Of a stretch of DNA of 64,000 bases, positions 37,596 to 47,496 are shown piece by piece; position 1 is the stretch's first letter, and each line of letters starts with the position of its first letter. The translations under genes and the position numbers were made by a program. The notes beneath the pieces were generated by a model, which searched no databases, was not told the DNA's origin, and saw only the letters and a list, made by a program, of their open reading frames with translations. This stretch comes from Actinomycetota bacterium (lineage in GTDB: Bacteria > Actinomycetota > Thermoleophilia > Gaiellales > Gaiellaceae): the NCBI GenBank assembly GCA_020029595.1, contig JAIBJN010000010.1, forward strand, positions 1-64,000, in the 5' to 3' direction.

Positions 37596-38862
37596 GCGCG
37601 TGTGTGGCAGGACGTGTCAGAAGTCGCCTGAGAGTGTGAAGTGCGAGCGCCGCCGCTCGTGTGCGGACGGCCTCCCGGTCGCCGGGGAGAACGACCCGGT
37701 CGGCGGAATCGCCGTCAGGCGACTCCACCGAGATGTAGACGAGGCCGACGGGCTTCTCGGGCGTCGCTCCGCCGGGGCCGGCGATCCCGGTCACCGCGAC
37801 GGCGACGTCCGCGCCGAGCTTGGCCCGTGCGCCCCTCGCCATCGCGGCCGCGGCCTCCGCCGAGACCGCCCCATGCCGGGCGAGCACGTCGGGCGGGACG
37901 CCGAGCCCGCCGGCCTTCACCTGGTTCGAGTAGGCGACGACACCGCCGACGTAGACGTCGCTCGCGCCCGCGACATCCGTCAGGCGCACGCCCACGAGGC
38001 CGCCGGTGCAGGACTCGGCGGTCGCAAGTGTCAGGCCGAGCGAGCGGCAGCGGTCAAGGACGAGCTCGGCGACCGGACGCTCGTCCTCCGCGAAGAGCTC
38101 CGTCCCGAACCGCTCGCGGAGCGCCGCAGCGACCCGTGCGGTCCGCTCCTCGCTCCCGGGGCGCTGGAGGAGGTCGACGCGGATCTCGAGGTCGTGCGCG
38201 CAGACGGTCAGGTCGAGGCCGTCGCCCTCGCCTCCTTCGACCTCGAGCGTCCGCGCGACGGCCGACTCGCTCACGCCGAAGAAGCGGAGGACGTGATGAG
38301 TTGGCGGCTCCACGCCCGCGAGCACCCGCTGAAGCGTGGCGGACTCGAGCACCCTCGGCCAGAGCCGGCGGAGCTCGTTCGGCGGGCCGGGGAGCGCGAC
38401 CGCGAGGCTCCCGTCGCGCTCGAGGAGCACGGCCGGGGCGGTCCCGGCGAGCCCGAGCGCCGTCCCGCCCTCAGGGAGGGAGGCCTGCTTGTGGACGCCG
38501 GCGGCGAAGTCGGCGTACGGAAATCCCAGACGCTCCGCGACGCCTCGGGAGATGGCTTCGATCTCGCGCTCGAGCGTCTCGTCGACCACGAGCTCCCGCC
38601 CCGCCGCCCGCGCCAGGGTCTCCACGGTGCGGTCGTCGTGCGTCGGCCCGAGGCCGCCCGAGAGGATGCAGATCTCGGCCTCGAGCGCCTCGCGGATCGC
38701 CCGCTCGAGCTCGGCCGGGTCGTCGCCGACGAGGAGGATCCGCGCCGGCTCGAGGCCGAGCCGCGTCAACTCGCGGCCGAGAAACGCGCCGTTTGCGTCG
38801 GCCTTGTCCCCACGCACGAGCTCGCTGCCCGTGAGGACGACGACCGCCCGCGGGAGAGGCAT
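37579..38862 (-). CDS. cinA: CinA-like protein
   Basis: LTGSELVRGDKADANGAFLGRELTRLG, ILSGGLGPTHDDRTVE, ATAESCTGGLVGVRLTDVAGAS, AVTGIAGPGGATPEKPVGLVYI. Confidence 0.92.
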   Translation of the reverse strand: MPLPRAVVVLTGSELVRGDKADANGAFLGRELTRLGLEPARILLVGDDPAELERAIREALEAEICILSGGLGPTHDDRTVETLARAAGRELVVDETLEREIEAISRGVAERLGFPYADFAAGVHKQASLPEGGTALGLAGTAPAVLLERDGSLAVALPGPPNELRRLWPRVLESATLQRVLAGVEPPTHHVLRFFGVSESAVARTLEVEGGEGDGLDLTVCAHDLEIRVDLLQRPGSEERTARVAAALRERFGTELFAEDERPVAELVLDRCRSLGLTLATAESCTGGLVGVRLTDVAGASDVYVGGVVAYSNQVKAGGLGVPPDVLARHGAVSAEAAAAMARGARAKLGADVAVAVTGIAGPGGATPEKPVGLVYISVESPDGDSADRVVLPGDREAVRTRAAALALHTLRRLLTRPATHAHELAE

Positions 38863-38913
38863 CAGATGCTCGGCCGGTGATCGGCGTGCGGTGATCGCCG
38901 GTCGAGCATCCAG

Positions 38914-39678
38914 CTAGGAGCCGGTCGAGAGCGTGCGGACGCCGTTCGCGGTGACGAGCACGACTGCGGACTGCGTGGGGAAGTCCTGGACGCGTCGCCC
39001 GTTCAGCTTGACGTTGAGGTTCCCCGGATCGTCCAGGTCGAGCCAGAGGCGGCGGTACTTCAAGAAACGCTGGGTCTGGCCCTGCTCGACCGTCCCCTCG
39101 TAGAGGAGCCTCCCGTTGACGCCCCCGGCGCGAACCTGGAGGAAGCACTCGCCGCGCACGGCGGTGAGGACGAGCCGCGCCCGTGCAGGAGCCCCCTCCG
39201 CCGCCTGCTCCTCCCCGGTCGTCGTGGTGCCCGCCGACGAAGCCCCGGTCGTCGGCGGCCCCGATGTGTCGACGAGAGGCGTCCCGTTGTCGTCGGAGTC
39301 CGAGCCGAGCCCCGCGAGCCCAACCACGACGAGGACCGTCACCGCCACGATCCCGGCGAGGGCGACCACGACGAAGTTCGACTCGACCCGGCGCTGCCGC
39401 CGTCGCGGCGAGGCTGCCGACTGGGCGAGGGAGACCTCCTCCGCCGCGGCGAAGCGGGAGTTGTACTCGTCGAGGTAGAGCTGCCCGTCGAGCCCGAGGA
39501 AGTCCGCGTACGTCCGCAGGAAGCCCTTGACGTACGTCTCCCCCGGGAGCACCTCGAACTGCTCCTCTTCGAGGGCTCTGAGGTACTTCCCGCGGATCTT
39601 CGTCTCCGCCTCGATCCGAGGAATCTCGAGACCCTGCCGCAAACGAGCCTCTCGCAGGCTGTTGCCGATCTCGAACAC
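38914..39678 (-). CDS. RodZ-like HTH protein with DUF4115-like C-terminus
   Basis: IGNSLREARLRQGLEIPRIEAETKIRGKYLRALEEEQFEVLPGETYVKGFLRTYADFLGLD; single TM. Confidence 0.85.
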   Translation of the reverse strand: MFEIGNSLREARLRQGLEIPRIEAETKIRGKYLRALEEEQFEVLPGETYVKGFLRTYADFLGLDGQLYLDEYNSRFAAAEEVSLAQSAASPRRRQRRVESNFVVVALAGIVAVTVLVVVGLAGLGSDSDDNGTPLVDTSGPPTTGASSAGTTTTGEEQAAEGAPARARLVLTAVRGECFLQVRAGGVNGRLLYEGTVEQGQTQRFLKYRRLWLDLDDPGNLNVKLNGRRVQDFPTQSAVVLVTANGVRTLSTGS

Positions 39679-39712
39679 GAGCCGCGGATTGTAGCGGGAG
39701 AACCTCCGGGGG

Positions 39713-40039
39713 TTACTCCAGGACGAGCACGAGGACCGCGAAGACCGCCAGCGCGAGTGCGGCCGTGACGGCGAGGAGGAGCGCCACCGTGCCGAGGAAG
39801 CGGGCGAAGGCGATGAAGCCTCGGCTGCCGCTGCGGCCCAGCGTGCGCTGATGCTCGGCGCGCGCCCGGCGGCCGAGGAGCACGGAGGCGAGCGCGAGGA
39901 CGAGCGCGAGCGGGACGGCGACGAGGGCGTCCACGAGCCGGATCTCGTCGTAGTAGCGTGCCGCGCCGACGGCGGCGCCGAAGACGGTGAGGGCGAGCAG
40001 CGCCGTCACGAGCCCCCAGACGGCCTTTCGGTTCCCCAT
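39713..40039 (-). CDS. small membrane protein
   Basis: Four hydrophobic segments, clear intergenic placement. Confidence 0.6.
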   Translation of the reverse strand: MGNRKAVWGLVTALLALTVFGAAVGAARYYDEIRLVDALVAVPLALVLALASVLLGRRARAEHQRTLGRSGSRGFIAFARFLGTVALLLAVTAALALAVFAVLVLVLE

Positions 40040-40050
40040 CGCGCGGGAGC

Positions 40051-41253
40051 CTAGCCCTTGACGTAGGGCCGCCCGACCGCCGCCGGCGGGATCGAACGGC
40101 CGATGAGGCCGACGAGCGCGACGAGGGTGAGCACGTACGGAAGCGTGGAGATCAGATTCTCAGAGATGCCAGCCTCGCGCTGGAGCGGGATGGCGAGCGC
40201 GAACCCGAAGCCGAAGAGGAGTGTGGCGGCGAAGGCCCAACCGGGCAGCCACTTACCGAAGATGACCGCGGCCAGCGCGATGTATCCGCGCCCGCTCGTC
40301 ATGTTCTCGGTGAAGGTGCCGACGAAGCCGATCGAGAGGAACGCACCCCCGAGCGCGGCGAGGACACCCGAGGTCACGACGGCGCCATAGCGAACGCCGT
40401 AGACGGAGATGCCGACAGTGTCAGCGGCCTTGGGGTGCTCGCCGACCGAGCGAATGCGCAGGCCGATCGGCGTCTTGAAGAGGATGACGTACGAGAGGAT
40501 GACCACCGCGAACATGATCCAGCCGAAGACGCCACCGAGGAGGTCGCCGACGAGTGGGATGTCGTAGAGAAAGTCGAGCTGCACGTTCGGAACGCGCGAG
40601 ACTTCCGTCTCGATCCCTCCGGGGTAGATCGAGCTGTAGAGGAAGCCGGTGACACCGAGTGCGAGGAAGTTGACCGCGAAGCCGCTCACGATCTGATCCG
40701 CGCGTAGGTGGATGGAGAAGAAGGCGTGGATGAGCGCGAGCAGCCCGCCGAAGAGCATGGCCATCAAGAGCCCCACGACCCAGGTTCCGCTCCAGACGGC
40801 GCCCCAGACGCCGAAGAAGGCGCCCATCAGCATCATGCCCTCGAGCCCGATGTTCACGATGCCCGAGCGCTCGGAGAAGATCCCGCCCATCGCCGCGAAG
40901 GCAAGCGGCGTCGCGAAGCGGAGCGTCGAGGCCAGCACTCCCGCCGTGAGGATGCTGTCGAGCGTCTCGGCCTCCTTCGTCTGCAGCCAGATCGCACCAA
41001 GGGTCCCGGCGACGCCGAGGGCGATCGCCCACCAGCCGAGCTTGCGCTCCCCGCGAGGCACGACCGCGATCCCGCACGCGAGTGCGACGAATCCCGCCGC
41101 GAGCGGCCCTCCGACCGAGCGAACCGTCCACGGCGGCAGCGCGAGCCAGAACGCGAGGATTCCGCAGGCGATGCCGAGGATTGCGATCGTGCGGGGCTCC
41201 GTCAGCCGGCGAACGCCGTTGCCGAGGAGCGCCGTCCGGGACTGGGTGCTCAC
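40051..41253 (-). CDS. BMP/nucleoside-type ABC transporter permease 2
   Basis: FSERSGIVNIGLEGMMLMGAFFG, HAFFSIHLRADQIVSGFAVNFLALG; GTGA overlap with upstream gene. Confidence 0.88.
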   Translation of the reverse strand: MSTQSRTALLGNGVRRLTEPRTIAILGIACGILAFWLALPPWTVRSVGGPLAAGFVALACGIAVVPRGERKLGWWAIALGVAGTLGAIWLQTKEAETLDSILTAGVLASTLRFATPLAFAAMGGIFSERSGIVNIGLEGMMLMGAFFGVWGAVWSGTWVVGLLMAMLFGGLLALIHAFFSIHLRADQIVSGFAVNFLALGVTGFLYSSIYPGGIETEVSRVPNVQLDFLYDIPLVGDLLGGVFGWIMFAVVILSYVILFKTPIGLRIRSVGEHPKAADTVGISVYGVRYGAVVTSGVLAALGGAFLSIGFVGTFTENMTSGRGYIALAAVIFGKWLPGWAFAATLLFGFGFALAIPLQREAGISENLISTLPYVLTLVALVGLIGRSIPPAAVGRPYVKG

Positions 41254-42437
41254 TGCTTGAGCTCCGGTTGCGCAGCCTGCCCCGGGCGCAGGAGCGTCCT
41301 CGCCCGCCAGATGTAGACGATGAGGAGCTCGGCGCCGACGAAGAAGATAACGAGCGCCTGGATCATCGTCGCCAGGTCGACCGCGAGCGCCGGCTCGAAC
41401 ACCTCGGGATCCAGCTGCCGGGTCGACGTGCCGACCTCGAGCGCAGCGAAGAGGAGCGCGGCGAAGAGGATGCCGACGGCCCTCGTGCGACCCAGGAGGG
41501 CGACCGCGATGCCGGTGAAGGCGATGAAGTTTGTGCCGAAGTCGCCGACGTCGACGCTGAACTTGAAGCCAAGGAGGTCGATCCCCCCCGCAAGGCCGGC
41601 GAACGCGCCGGAGATCGCAAGGGCGAGGAAATAGTTCTTGGAGACCGAGATGCCGCTGTACCGGGCTGCCTCGGGATTGAACCCGACAGCGCGTACCTCG
41701 AAGCCGAGGGTCGTCCGATTGAGGATCACGGAGTAGACGACGAGCGCGAAGAGGGCGATGAAGATGCCTGCGTGCAGCGCGGGCAGGCTTCCCCAGATGG
41801 GCCAGAGCTCCGCCGACTCGAACACCTCGTCGGAGCGCGGGATCGATTCCTGCGGTCCCTGAAGAGGGCCGCCGATCTCGTATAAGTACGTACCCCCGAA
41901 GATGGCGATCCAGTTGAGCATGATCGTCGTGATCACCTCGTGCGCGCCGACGGTGGCCTTGAGCGCGCCGGCGATCCCGCCCCAGATCCCACCGGCGACG
42001 ATTGCGGCCACGATGGCGAGGAGGACGTGCAGCGGGCGGGGCGTTCCCTCGAGATTCGTCGCCACGTACAGCGCGGCGATGAACCCGACCCAGTACTGGC
42101 CCTGACCACCGATGTTGAAGAGGCCGCAGCGGAAGGCGAAGGCGACCGCGAGTCCCGTCAGGATGAGAGGGGCCATGAGGATGAGCGTCTGTTGAAGGTC
42201 GTTCGCAGCGTCCGCTCTGGCGTCGCCGGAGACCCAGGGGAAGAACCAGTTCAGGCCCGTTCCGGCGAAGATCGCCTTGTAGGCGGTGATCGGGTTGTTC
42301 CCCGTGATCGCCACGACGAGCCCGCCGATGAGGAAGGCGAGAGCAGTCGCGGCGACCGGGACGAGAACGCCCCCGATGCGCGTCGAGAACCACTCGGTGA
42401 CGGCGGAGCCCGTAGACGCCCGCGGCTCGTCGGCCAT
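41250..42437 (-). CDS. BMP/nucleoside-type ABC transporter permease 1
   Basis: FRCGLFNIGGQGQYWVGFIAA, GAHEVITTIMLNWIAIFGGTYL, RAVGFNPEAARYSGI. Confidence 0.88.
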   Translation of the reverse strand: MADEPRASTGSAVTEWFSTRIGGVLVPVAATALAFLIGGLVVAITGNNPITAYKAIFAGTGLNWFFPWVSGDARADAANDLQQTLILMAPLILTGLAVAFAFRCGLFNIGGQGQYWVGFIAALYVATNLEGTPRPLHVLLAIVAAIVAGGIWGGIAGALKATVGAHEVITTIMLNWIAIFGGTYLYEIGGPLQGPQESIPRSDEVFESAELWPIWGSLPALHAGIFIALFALVVYSVILNRTTLGFEVRAVGFNPEAARYSGISVSKNYFLALAISGAFAGLAGGIDLLGFKFSVDVGDFGTNFIAFTGIAVALLGRTRAVGILFAALLFAALEVGTSTRQLDPEVFEPALAVDLATMIQALVIFFVGAELLIVYIWRARTLLRPGQAAQPELKQ

Positions 42438-43960
42438 CAGGCCGCCTCGTTTTCCAGCCCGCCCGTCATGGCGAAGCCGAGCTCCTCCTCCGAGACGTCG
42501 GGCTGGTACTCGCCCACGATCCGACCCTCGTAGAGAACGAGGATCCGGTCGGAGAGCGAGAGGATCTCCTCCAGCTCGAACGACACGAGGACGATCGCGC
42601 GGCCCTCGTCCCGCTCCGTGACGAGACGGCGGTGGACGAACTCGATCGCGCCGACGTCGAGGCCGCGGGTCGGCTGGGCGGCCAAGAGGACGCGGGGGTC
42701 GCGGGAGACCTCGCGGGCGACGACCACCTTCTGCTGGTTGCCGCCGGAGAGGGAGGCGGCCGGCGTCTCCGGCCCGCCGCCGCGCACGTCGAACTCGGCG
42801 AGCAGTCTGCGCGCCCGCTGGACCAGGCGTCGGGGGAACAGCCACCCGAAGCGGGAATCGGGCGGCTTGCGGAAGTCGTGCAGGGCGAGGTTCTCGGCGA
42901 GCGAGAAGTCGAGGACGAGCCCGCGGAGCTGCCGGTCCTCCGGGATGTGTCCCATTCCGTTGTCCAGCACCTCGCGGGCAGTCGCATCCGTGACGTCTCT
43001 GCCTCCGACGACGATCCTTCCCGAGGCGGGATGCCGAAGCCCGGTGAGCGCGTCGATGAGCTCGGTCTGGCCGTTGCCGTCCACTCCGGCTATGCCGACG
43101 ATCTCCCCCGCACGCACCTCGAGGGATATCCCACGGCAGGCCTCGAGGCCCCGATCGTCCACGACGATCAGATCCTCCGCGACGAGCAGAGGCTCACCCG
43201 GCTGTGCTGGAGGCTTCTCCACGCGGAGGACGACCTCCCGCCCGACCATCATCCGCGCGAGGCCCTCCTGTGTCGCCCCTTCACGCGGAACCGTCGCCAC
43301 CTCCTTCCCGAAGCGGAGCGTCGTGATCCGGTCCGCGATCTTGAGCACCTCGTTCAGCTTGTGGCTGATGAAGATGATCGACTTCCCCTCCGCCTGGAGC
43401 GAGCGGACGATCGCGAACAGCTCCTCCGCTTCCTGCGGCGTGAGGACGGCCGTGGGCTCGTCGAGGATGAGGATCTCGGCTCCCCGGTAGAGCGCCTTCA
43501 GGATCTCGACCCGCTGCTGCATGCCGACGGAGATCGAGTCGATCCGAGCCTCCGGCCGCACGGCGAGCCCGAAACGCTCGGAAAGCTCCCGTACGCGCGC
43601 CTGCGCGGTGTCGAGATCGAGGAACGGCCCGCTGTGTGGCTCGACGCCGAGCACGATGTTTTCGGCCACCGACATCACCGGGATGAGCATGAAGTGCTGG
43701 TGCACCATGCCGATCCCGTTGTCGATCGCCGCGCGCGGCGAGTCGATGCGCAGCGGCTTCCCGTTCAGGCGGATCTCGCCCTCGTCCGGGTGGTAGAGCC
43801 CGTAGAGGATGTTCATGAGGGTCGACTTCCCCGCCCCGTTCTCCCCGAGGAGCGCGTGCACCTCGCCCTTGGCGAGCTCGAAGTCGACGTGGTCGTTGGC
43901 CACGACTCCGGGAAACCGCTTCGTGATGCCTCTCAGTTCGAGAAGGGGCGCGTCCGCCAT
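42437..43960 (-). CDS. ABC transporter ATPase (duplicated NBD, sugar/nucleoside type)
   Basis: ALLGENGAGKSTLMNILYGLYHPDEGEI, ILILDEPTAVLTPQEAEELF, SLSGGNQQKVVVAREVSRDP, AQPTRGLDVGAIEFVH. Confidence 0.93.
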   Translation of the reverse strand: MADAPLLELRGITKRFPGVVANDHVDFELAKGEVHALLGENGAGKSTLMNILYGLYHPDEGEIRLNGKPLRIDSPRAAIDNGIGMVHQHFMLIPVMSVAENIVLGVEPHSGPFLDLDTAQARVRELSERFGLAVRPEARIDSISVGMQQRVEILKALYRGAEILILDEPTAVLTPQEAEELFAIVRSLQAEGKSIIFISHKLNEVLKIADRITTLRFGKEVATVPREGATQEGLARMMVGREVVLRVEKPPAQPGEPLLVAEDLIVVDDRGLEACRGISLEVRAGEIVGIAGVDGNGQTELIDALTGLRHPASGRIVVGGRDVTDATAREVLDNGMGHIPEDRQLRGLVLDFSLAENLALHDFRKPPDSRFGWLFPRRLVQRARRLLAEFDVRGGGPETPAASLSGGNQQKVVVAREVSRDPRVLLAAQPTRGLDVGAIEFVHRRLVTERDEGRAIVLVSFELEEILSLSDRILVLYEGRIVGEYQPDVSEEELGFAMTGGLENEAA

Positions 43961-43973
43961 AGACGAGAAGGGT

Positions 43974-44001
43974 AAAGGGGCGGGCCTGAGCCCGCCCCTT
44001 T
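43974..44001 (-). terminator. hairpin between BMP lipoprotein gene and ABC transporter genes
   Basis: AAAGGGGCGGGCctgaGCCCGCCCCTTT, 12-bp perfect stem followed by TTTA on the minus strand. Confidence 0.7.
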
Positions 44002-44011
44002 CGAGCTTGAC

Positions 44012-45124
44012 CTAGTCGAACGTCGCAGGCGGGTCGATCTCACCATTGATCATCGCCTGCGTCGCCTCCTCGACGGCCGCCTGAACGTCCGCCGGGACGG
44101 CGTCCGTGAATGGTGCGAGCAACTCCGCGTCGGGGTACTCCTCGATGCCGAAGAACCGGTTCGTGCCACCTTGGAAGGTGCCATCGACAGCGGACCTGAT
44201 CGTCTCGAAGACCGCGAGCTCGAGCGGCTTCAAGGCGCTCGTGATCACCTGAGGACCGGCGAACGACTGGTCAGCGTCAACCCCGATCGCGTAGACGCCC
44301 TTCTCGCCCGCGGCGTCGAGCGCGCCGAGGCCGCACTGTCCCGCCACCTGGAAGACGACGTCCGAGCCCTGGGAGATCTGGTCGAGGGCGATCTCCTTGC
44401 ACTTCGCCGCGTCGACGAAGTCCTGCGAGTACGCGTTCAGGAGCTTGATGTCGGGGTTGGTGTCCTTGACGCCCTGTCGGAAGCCGGCGATCCAGTTGTC
44501 GACGGGCGGGATCTTGATGCCGCCCACCGTGGAGACGGTCCCGGTCTTCGTCACGCCGGCGGCGACGATGCCCGCGAGGTAGCCCGCCTCCTCCGACGGG
44601 AACTGGAGGCCGACGACGTTCGGGACGGTACACGGCGACTGGTTCTCTCCTCCGCAATCCGGCTCCTCGCCGTAGAACTGGTCGACACCGGCGAAGTTCA
44701 CGTCGGTCGCCTCGGTTGCGACCTCGACCACTGACGGCTGGATGAGGAAGCCGATCGCGATGACCAGGTCGTGCCCGTCATCCACCGCCGCTGTCAGGTT
44801 CGGCAGGTAGTCGTCGCCCGACTCGGACACGTATACGCGGCCGTCGACGCCGAGCTCTTCCTGGGCGCGCTCGAAGCCGGCAATCGAGAACTCGTTGAAC
44901 CCGCGGTCATCGAGACCGCCTGTGTCGCTGACCATGCCGACGCTGATGGCCGGCTCGGCCGGCGCCTCGCTTGTGTCCGCGGGCGCTGTGTCCTCCCCAG
45001 CCTCGCCATCGTCGTCGTCGCCGCCGCAGCCGGCTGCGACGAGCGCGAGAACGAGCGTGACGAGCAGCACCAGGAGCCACGGCAGCTTTCGCGTTGCGTT
45101 CACGGAACCTCCCTTGTCGCCCAT
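44012..45124 (-). CDS. BMP-family lipoprotein, ABC substrate-binding protein
   Basis: Lipobox LALVAAGCGGDD; ISVGMVSDTGGLDDRGFNEFSIAGFERAQEELG. Confidence 0.92.
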   Translation of the reverse strand: MGDKGGSVNATRKLPWLLVLLVTLVLALVAAGCGGDDDDGEAGEDTAPADTSEAPAEPAISVGMVSDTGGLDDRGFNEFSIAGFERAQEELGVDGRVYVSESGDDYLPNLTAAVDDGHDLVIAIGFLIQPSVVEVATEATDVNFAGVDQFYGEEPDCGGENQSPCTVPNVVGLQFPSEEAGYLAGIVAAGVTKTGTVSTVGGIKIPPVDNWIAGFRQGVKDTNPDIKLLNAYSQDFVDAAKCKEIALDQISQGSDVVFQVAGQCGLGALDAAGEKGVYAIGVDADQSFAGPQVITSALKPLELAVFETIRSAVDGTFQGGTNRFFGIEEYPDAELLAPFTDAVPADVQAAVEEATQAMINGEIDPPATFD

Positions 45125-45208
45125 GCCGTCGAGTGGAATCGCAGGATGCTACCCCTCCGGCCATTCCATTTCTAGGACGTCGGCGCGAATGCGTTCGTTA
45201 GCGGGATC

Positions 45209-47434
45209 TCAGGAGGCGATCTCGGCGAGGATGCGGTCGAGGTCAGCTTCGCCCACCAGCACGCGCCGGGGCTTCGATCCCTCGTAGCCGGAAATGATGC
45301 CGCGGCGCTCGAGCATGTCGACGAGCCGGCCCGCACGCGTGTAGCCGACGCGGAGCCGACGCTGGAGGAGAGACACGGAGGCTGTCTGGGTCTGGACGAC
45401 GACCTCGATGGCCCGGTCGAGGAGCGGATCCTCGTCGGGATCGAAGTCGTCGTCGCCCTCCTCGGTCGGGTGCGCGGGCTCCCGCGCCTCGAGGAGCGAC
45501 TCGTCGAGTTCCTGTGCGCGCTGGCTCCTGCACTGCTCGACGACGAGTGCGATCTCCTCCTCGCTCACGTAGGCGCCCTGGACGCGCTGGAGGCGCGACG
45601 TGCCGAGGGGCTTGAAGAGCATGTCGCCCTGACCGAGGAGGCTCTCCGCGCCCGAGCTGTCGAGGATGACTCGGCTGTCGGTCTGGCTCGAGACGGCGAA
45701 GGCGATCCGCGAGGGCACGTTCGCCTTGATCATCCCGGTGATGACGTCCACGGACGGGCGCTGCGTGGCGAGCACGAGGTGGATGCCGACCGCGCGCGAC
45801 TTCTGCGCGAGGCGGATAACGGCGTCCTCGACCTCCTGCGGGGAGATCATCATCAGGTCGGCGAGCTCCTCGATGACGACCAGGAGGTACGGGAGCTCGA
45901 GGTCGCCGCGCTTGCGGAGAGCGCGATTCAGCTCCGGAAGGTTCCGTGCGCGGGCGAGGCTCATGCGCTCGTAGCGCCGCTCCATCTCCGCGAGGATGTT
46001 GGTGAGCACCGCCGAGGCCGTCTTCGGGCTCGAGACGACGGGCGTGAGCAGGTGCGGGATCGACTCGTAGAGACCCAGCTCGACCCGCTTCGGGTCGACG
46101 AGGATCATGCGCAGGTCGTCCGGGGTCGCGCGCAGGAGGATCGAGCAGAGCATCGTGTTGATACAGCCCGACTTCCCCGACCCGGTCGTGCCCGCGATCA
46201 GGATGTGGGGCATGCGGGCGAGGTCGGCCCAGACGGAGGCGCCGGAGATGTCCTTCCCGAGCCAGACCGAGAGCGGGCTCGCGGAGGAGGGAAGCTCGTC
46301 GAAGATGTCCCCGAGCGTGACGATGTTGGGCGCGAGGTTGGGCACCTCGACGCCGACGGCCTGCTTCCCGGGGATCGGCGCGAGGATGCGGATCTCTGTC
46401 GTCGCGAGCGCGTAGGCGAGGTCGTCCTTGAGGGCGGAGACCTTGCCCACCTTGGTTCCCGGGGCCAGCTGGAGCTCGTAGCGGGTCACCCGCGGCCCCA
46501 CGACCTGGCCGACGAGCGTCGCGTCGATCCCGAAGTTGCCGAGCGCCTGGAGGAGCGCCTCGGCGGTGCGCTCGGCCGCCTTCCCCGGCTGACCCTCGTG
46601 CGGGCGCGAGCGCCGGAGGACGCCCGGGTCCGGGAGGCGGTAGGAGACGTGCTCGCTCGTGGGGGGGTCGAAGAGGGTGGGCGGCTCCGGGAGAGCGGGC
46701 TCCCGCTCGGGCTCTGCGAGGAGATCCACGAGGACCGGCTGCTGCGGCGGGACATCGCCCACGACGTCCGGATACGACTGCTCACCGTCGACGAGAGGCG
46801 CCGGCGGAGCGTGTCCGTTGGAGACGTGCCCCGGCGTCTGACCGCCGGACATGTCCTCCGGTGGAGAAGCACGGACGGCGTCGACCGTGCGGCGCGCCGC
46901 GACCGCGGTCCCCCGGGCGACGCGCGCCGAGTGGCGGAGAATGGCGCCCAGGGAGGCGCCCGTGAGGAGGAGGGCGCCCGCCCAGCAGAGGAAGAGGCCC
47001 AGGATGAAGACGCCCGTCCCCCCGAGCAGGCGGCCGAAGACGGCCTCGAAGGCGGTGCCGACCGCCCCGCCCCGCTCCTCCCCGAGGAGCACGACCGCGC
47101 CGACGCTAAGGAGCACGAGGCCGGTGCGGAAGGGCTTGACGTCGACGAGCGAGGCGCGCGCGATCATAAGGGCGCCGAGCGCGAGGAGGACGACCGGCAC
47201 GCCGATCCGCGCCGTTCCGAGGAGCGTGTCGAGCCAGCCGTCGATCGTCGTCCCGACGATGCCCCCGTTCCCCTGAAGCCAGGTGACGAGGGCGAGGAAG
47301 AGCCCGGCGCAGAGGAGCCCGAGCCCGAGGAGGTCGTGGTTGTGACAGCCCCGCTGGCGCCGGGCGCGCTTCTTCGTGCGCACGCGCGCCGGAGACTTCG
47401 GGCGAACCCGAACTGGACGCTTCCTCGGCGCCAT
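45209..47434 (-). CDS. ftsK: FtsK/SpoIIIE DNA translocase
   Basis: PHILIAGTTGSGKSGCINTMLCSILLRATPDDLRMILVDPKRVELGLYESIPHLL; HLVLATQRPSVDVITGMIKANVPSRIAFAVSSQTDSRVILD; C-terminal gamma domain. Confidence 0.95.
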   Translation of the reverse strand: MAPRKRPVRVRPKSPARVRTKKRARRQRGCHNHDLLGLGLLCAGLFLALVTWLQGNGGIVGTTIDGWLDTLLGTARIGVPVVLLALGALMIARASLVDVKPFRTGLVLLSVGAVVLLGEERGGAVGTAFEAVFGRLLGGTGVFILGLFLCWAGALLLTGASLGAILRHSARVARGTAVAARRTVDAVRASPPEDMSGGQTPGHVSNGHAPPAPLVDGEQSYPDVVGDVPPQQPVLVDLLAEPEREPALPEPPTLFDPPTSEHVSYRLPDPGVLRRSRPHEGQPGKAAERTAEALLQALGNFGIDATLVGQVVGPRVTRYELQLAPGTKVGKVSALKDDLAYALATTEIRILAPIPGKQAVGVEVPNLAPNIVTLGDIFDELPSSASPLSVWLGKDISGASVWADLARMPHILIAGTTGSGKSGCINTMLCSILLRATPDDLRMILVDPKRVELGLYESIPHLLTPVVSSPKTASAVLTNILAEMERRYERMSLARARNLPELNRALRKRGDLELPYLLVVIEELADLMMISPQEVEDAVIRLAQKSRAVGIHLVLATQRPSVDVITGMIKANVPSRIAFAVSSQTDSRVILDSSGAESLLGQGDMLFKPLGTSRLQRVQGAYVSEEEIALVVEQCRSQRAQELDESLLEAREPAHPTEEGDDDFDPDEDPLLDRAIEVVVQTQTASVSLLQRRLRVGYTRAGRLVDMLERRGIISGYEGSKPRRVLVGEADLDRILAEIAS

Positions 47435-47496
47435 GCTTGGCTTGTTCGCGGCCCGCTCGGCCGCTCCTGCAACGCGGTGTCGGCTCGGGCGGCCGG

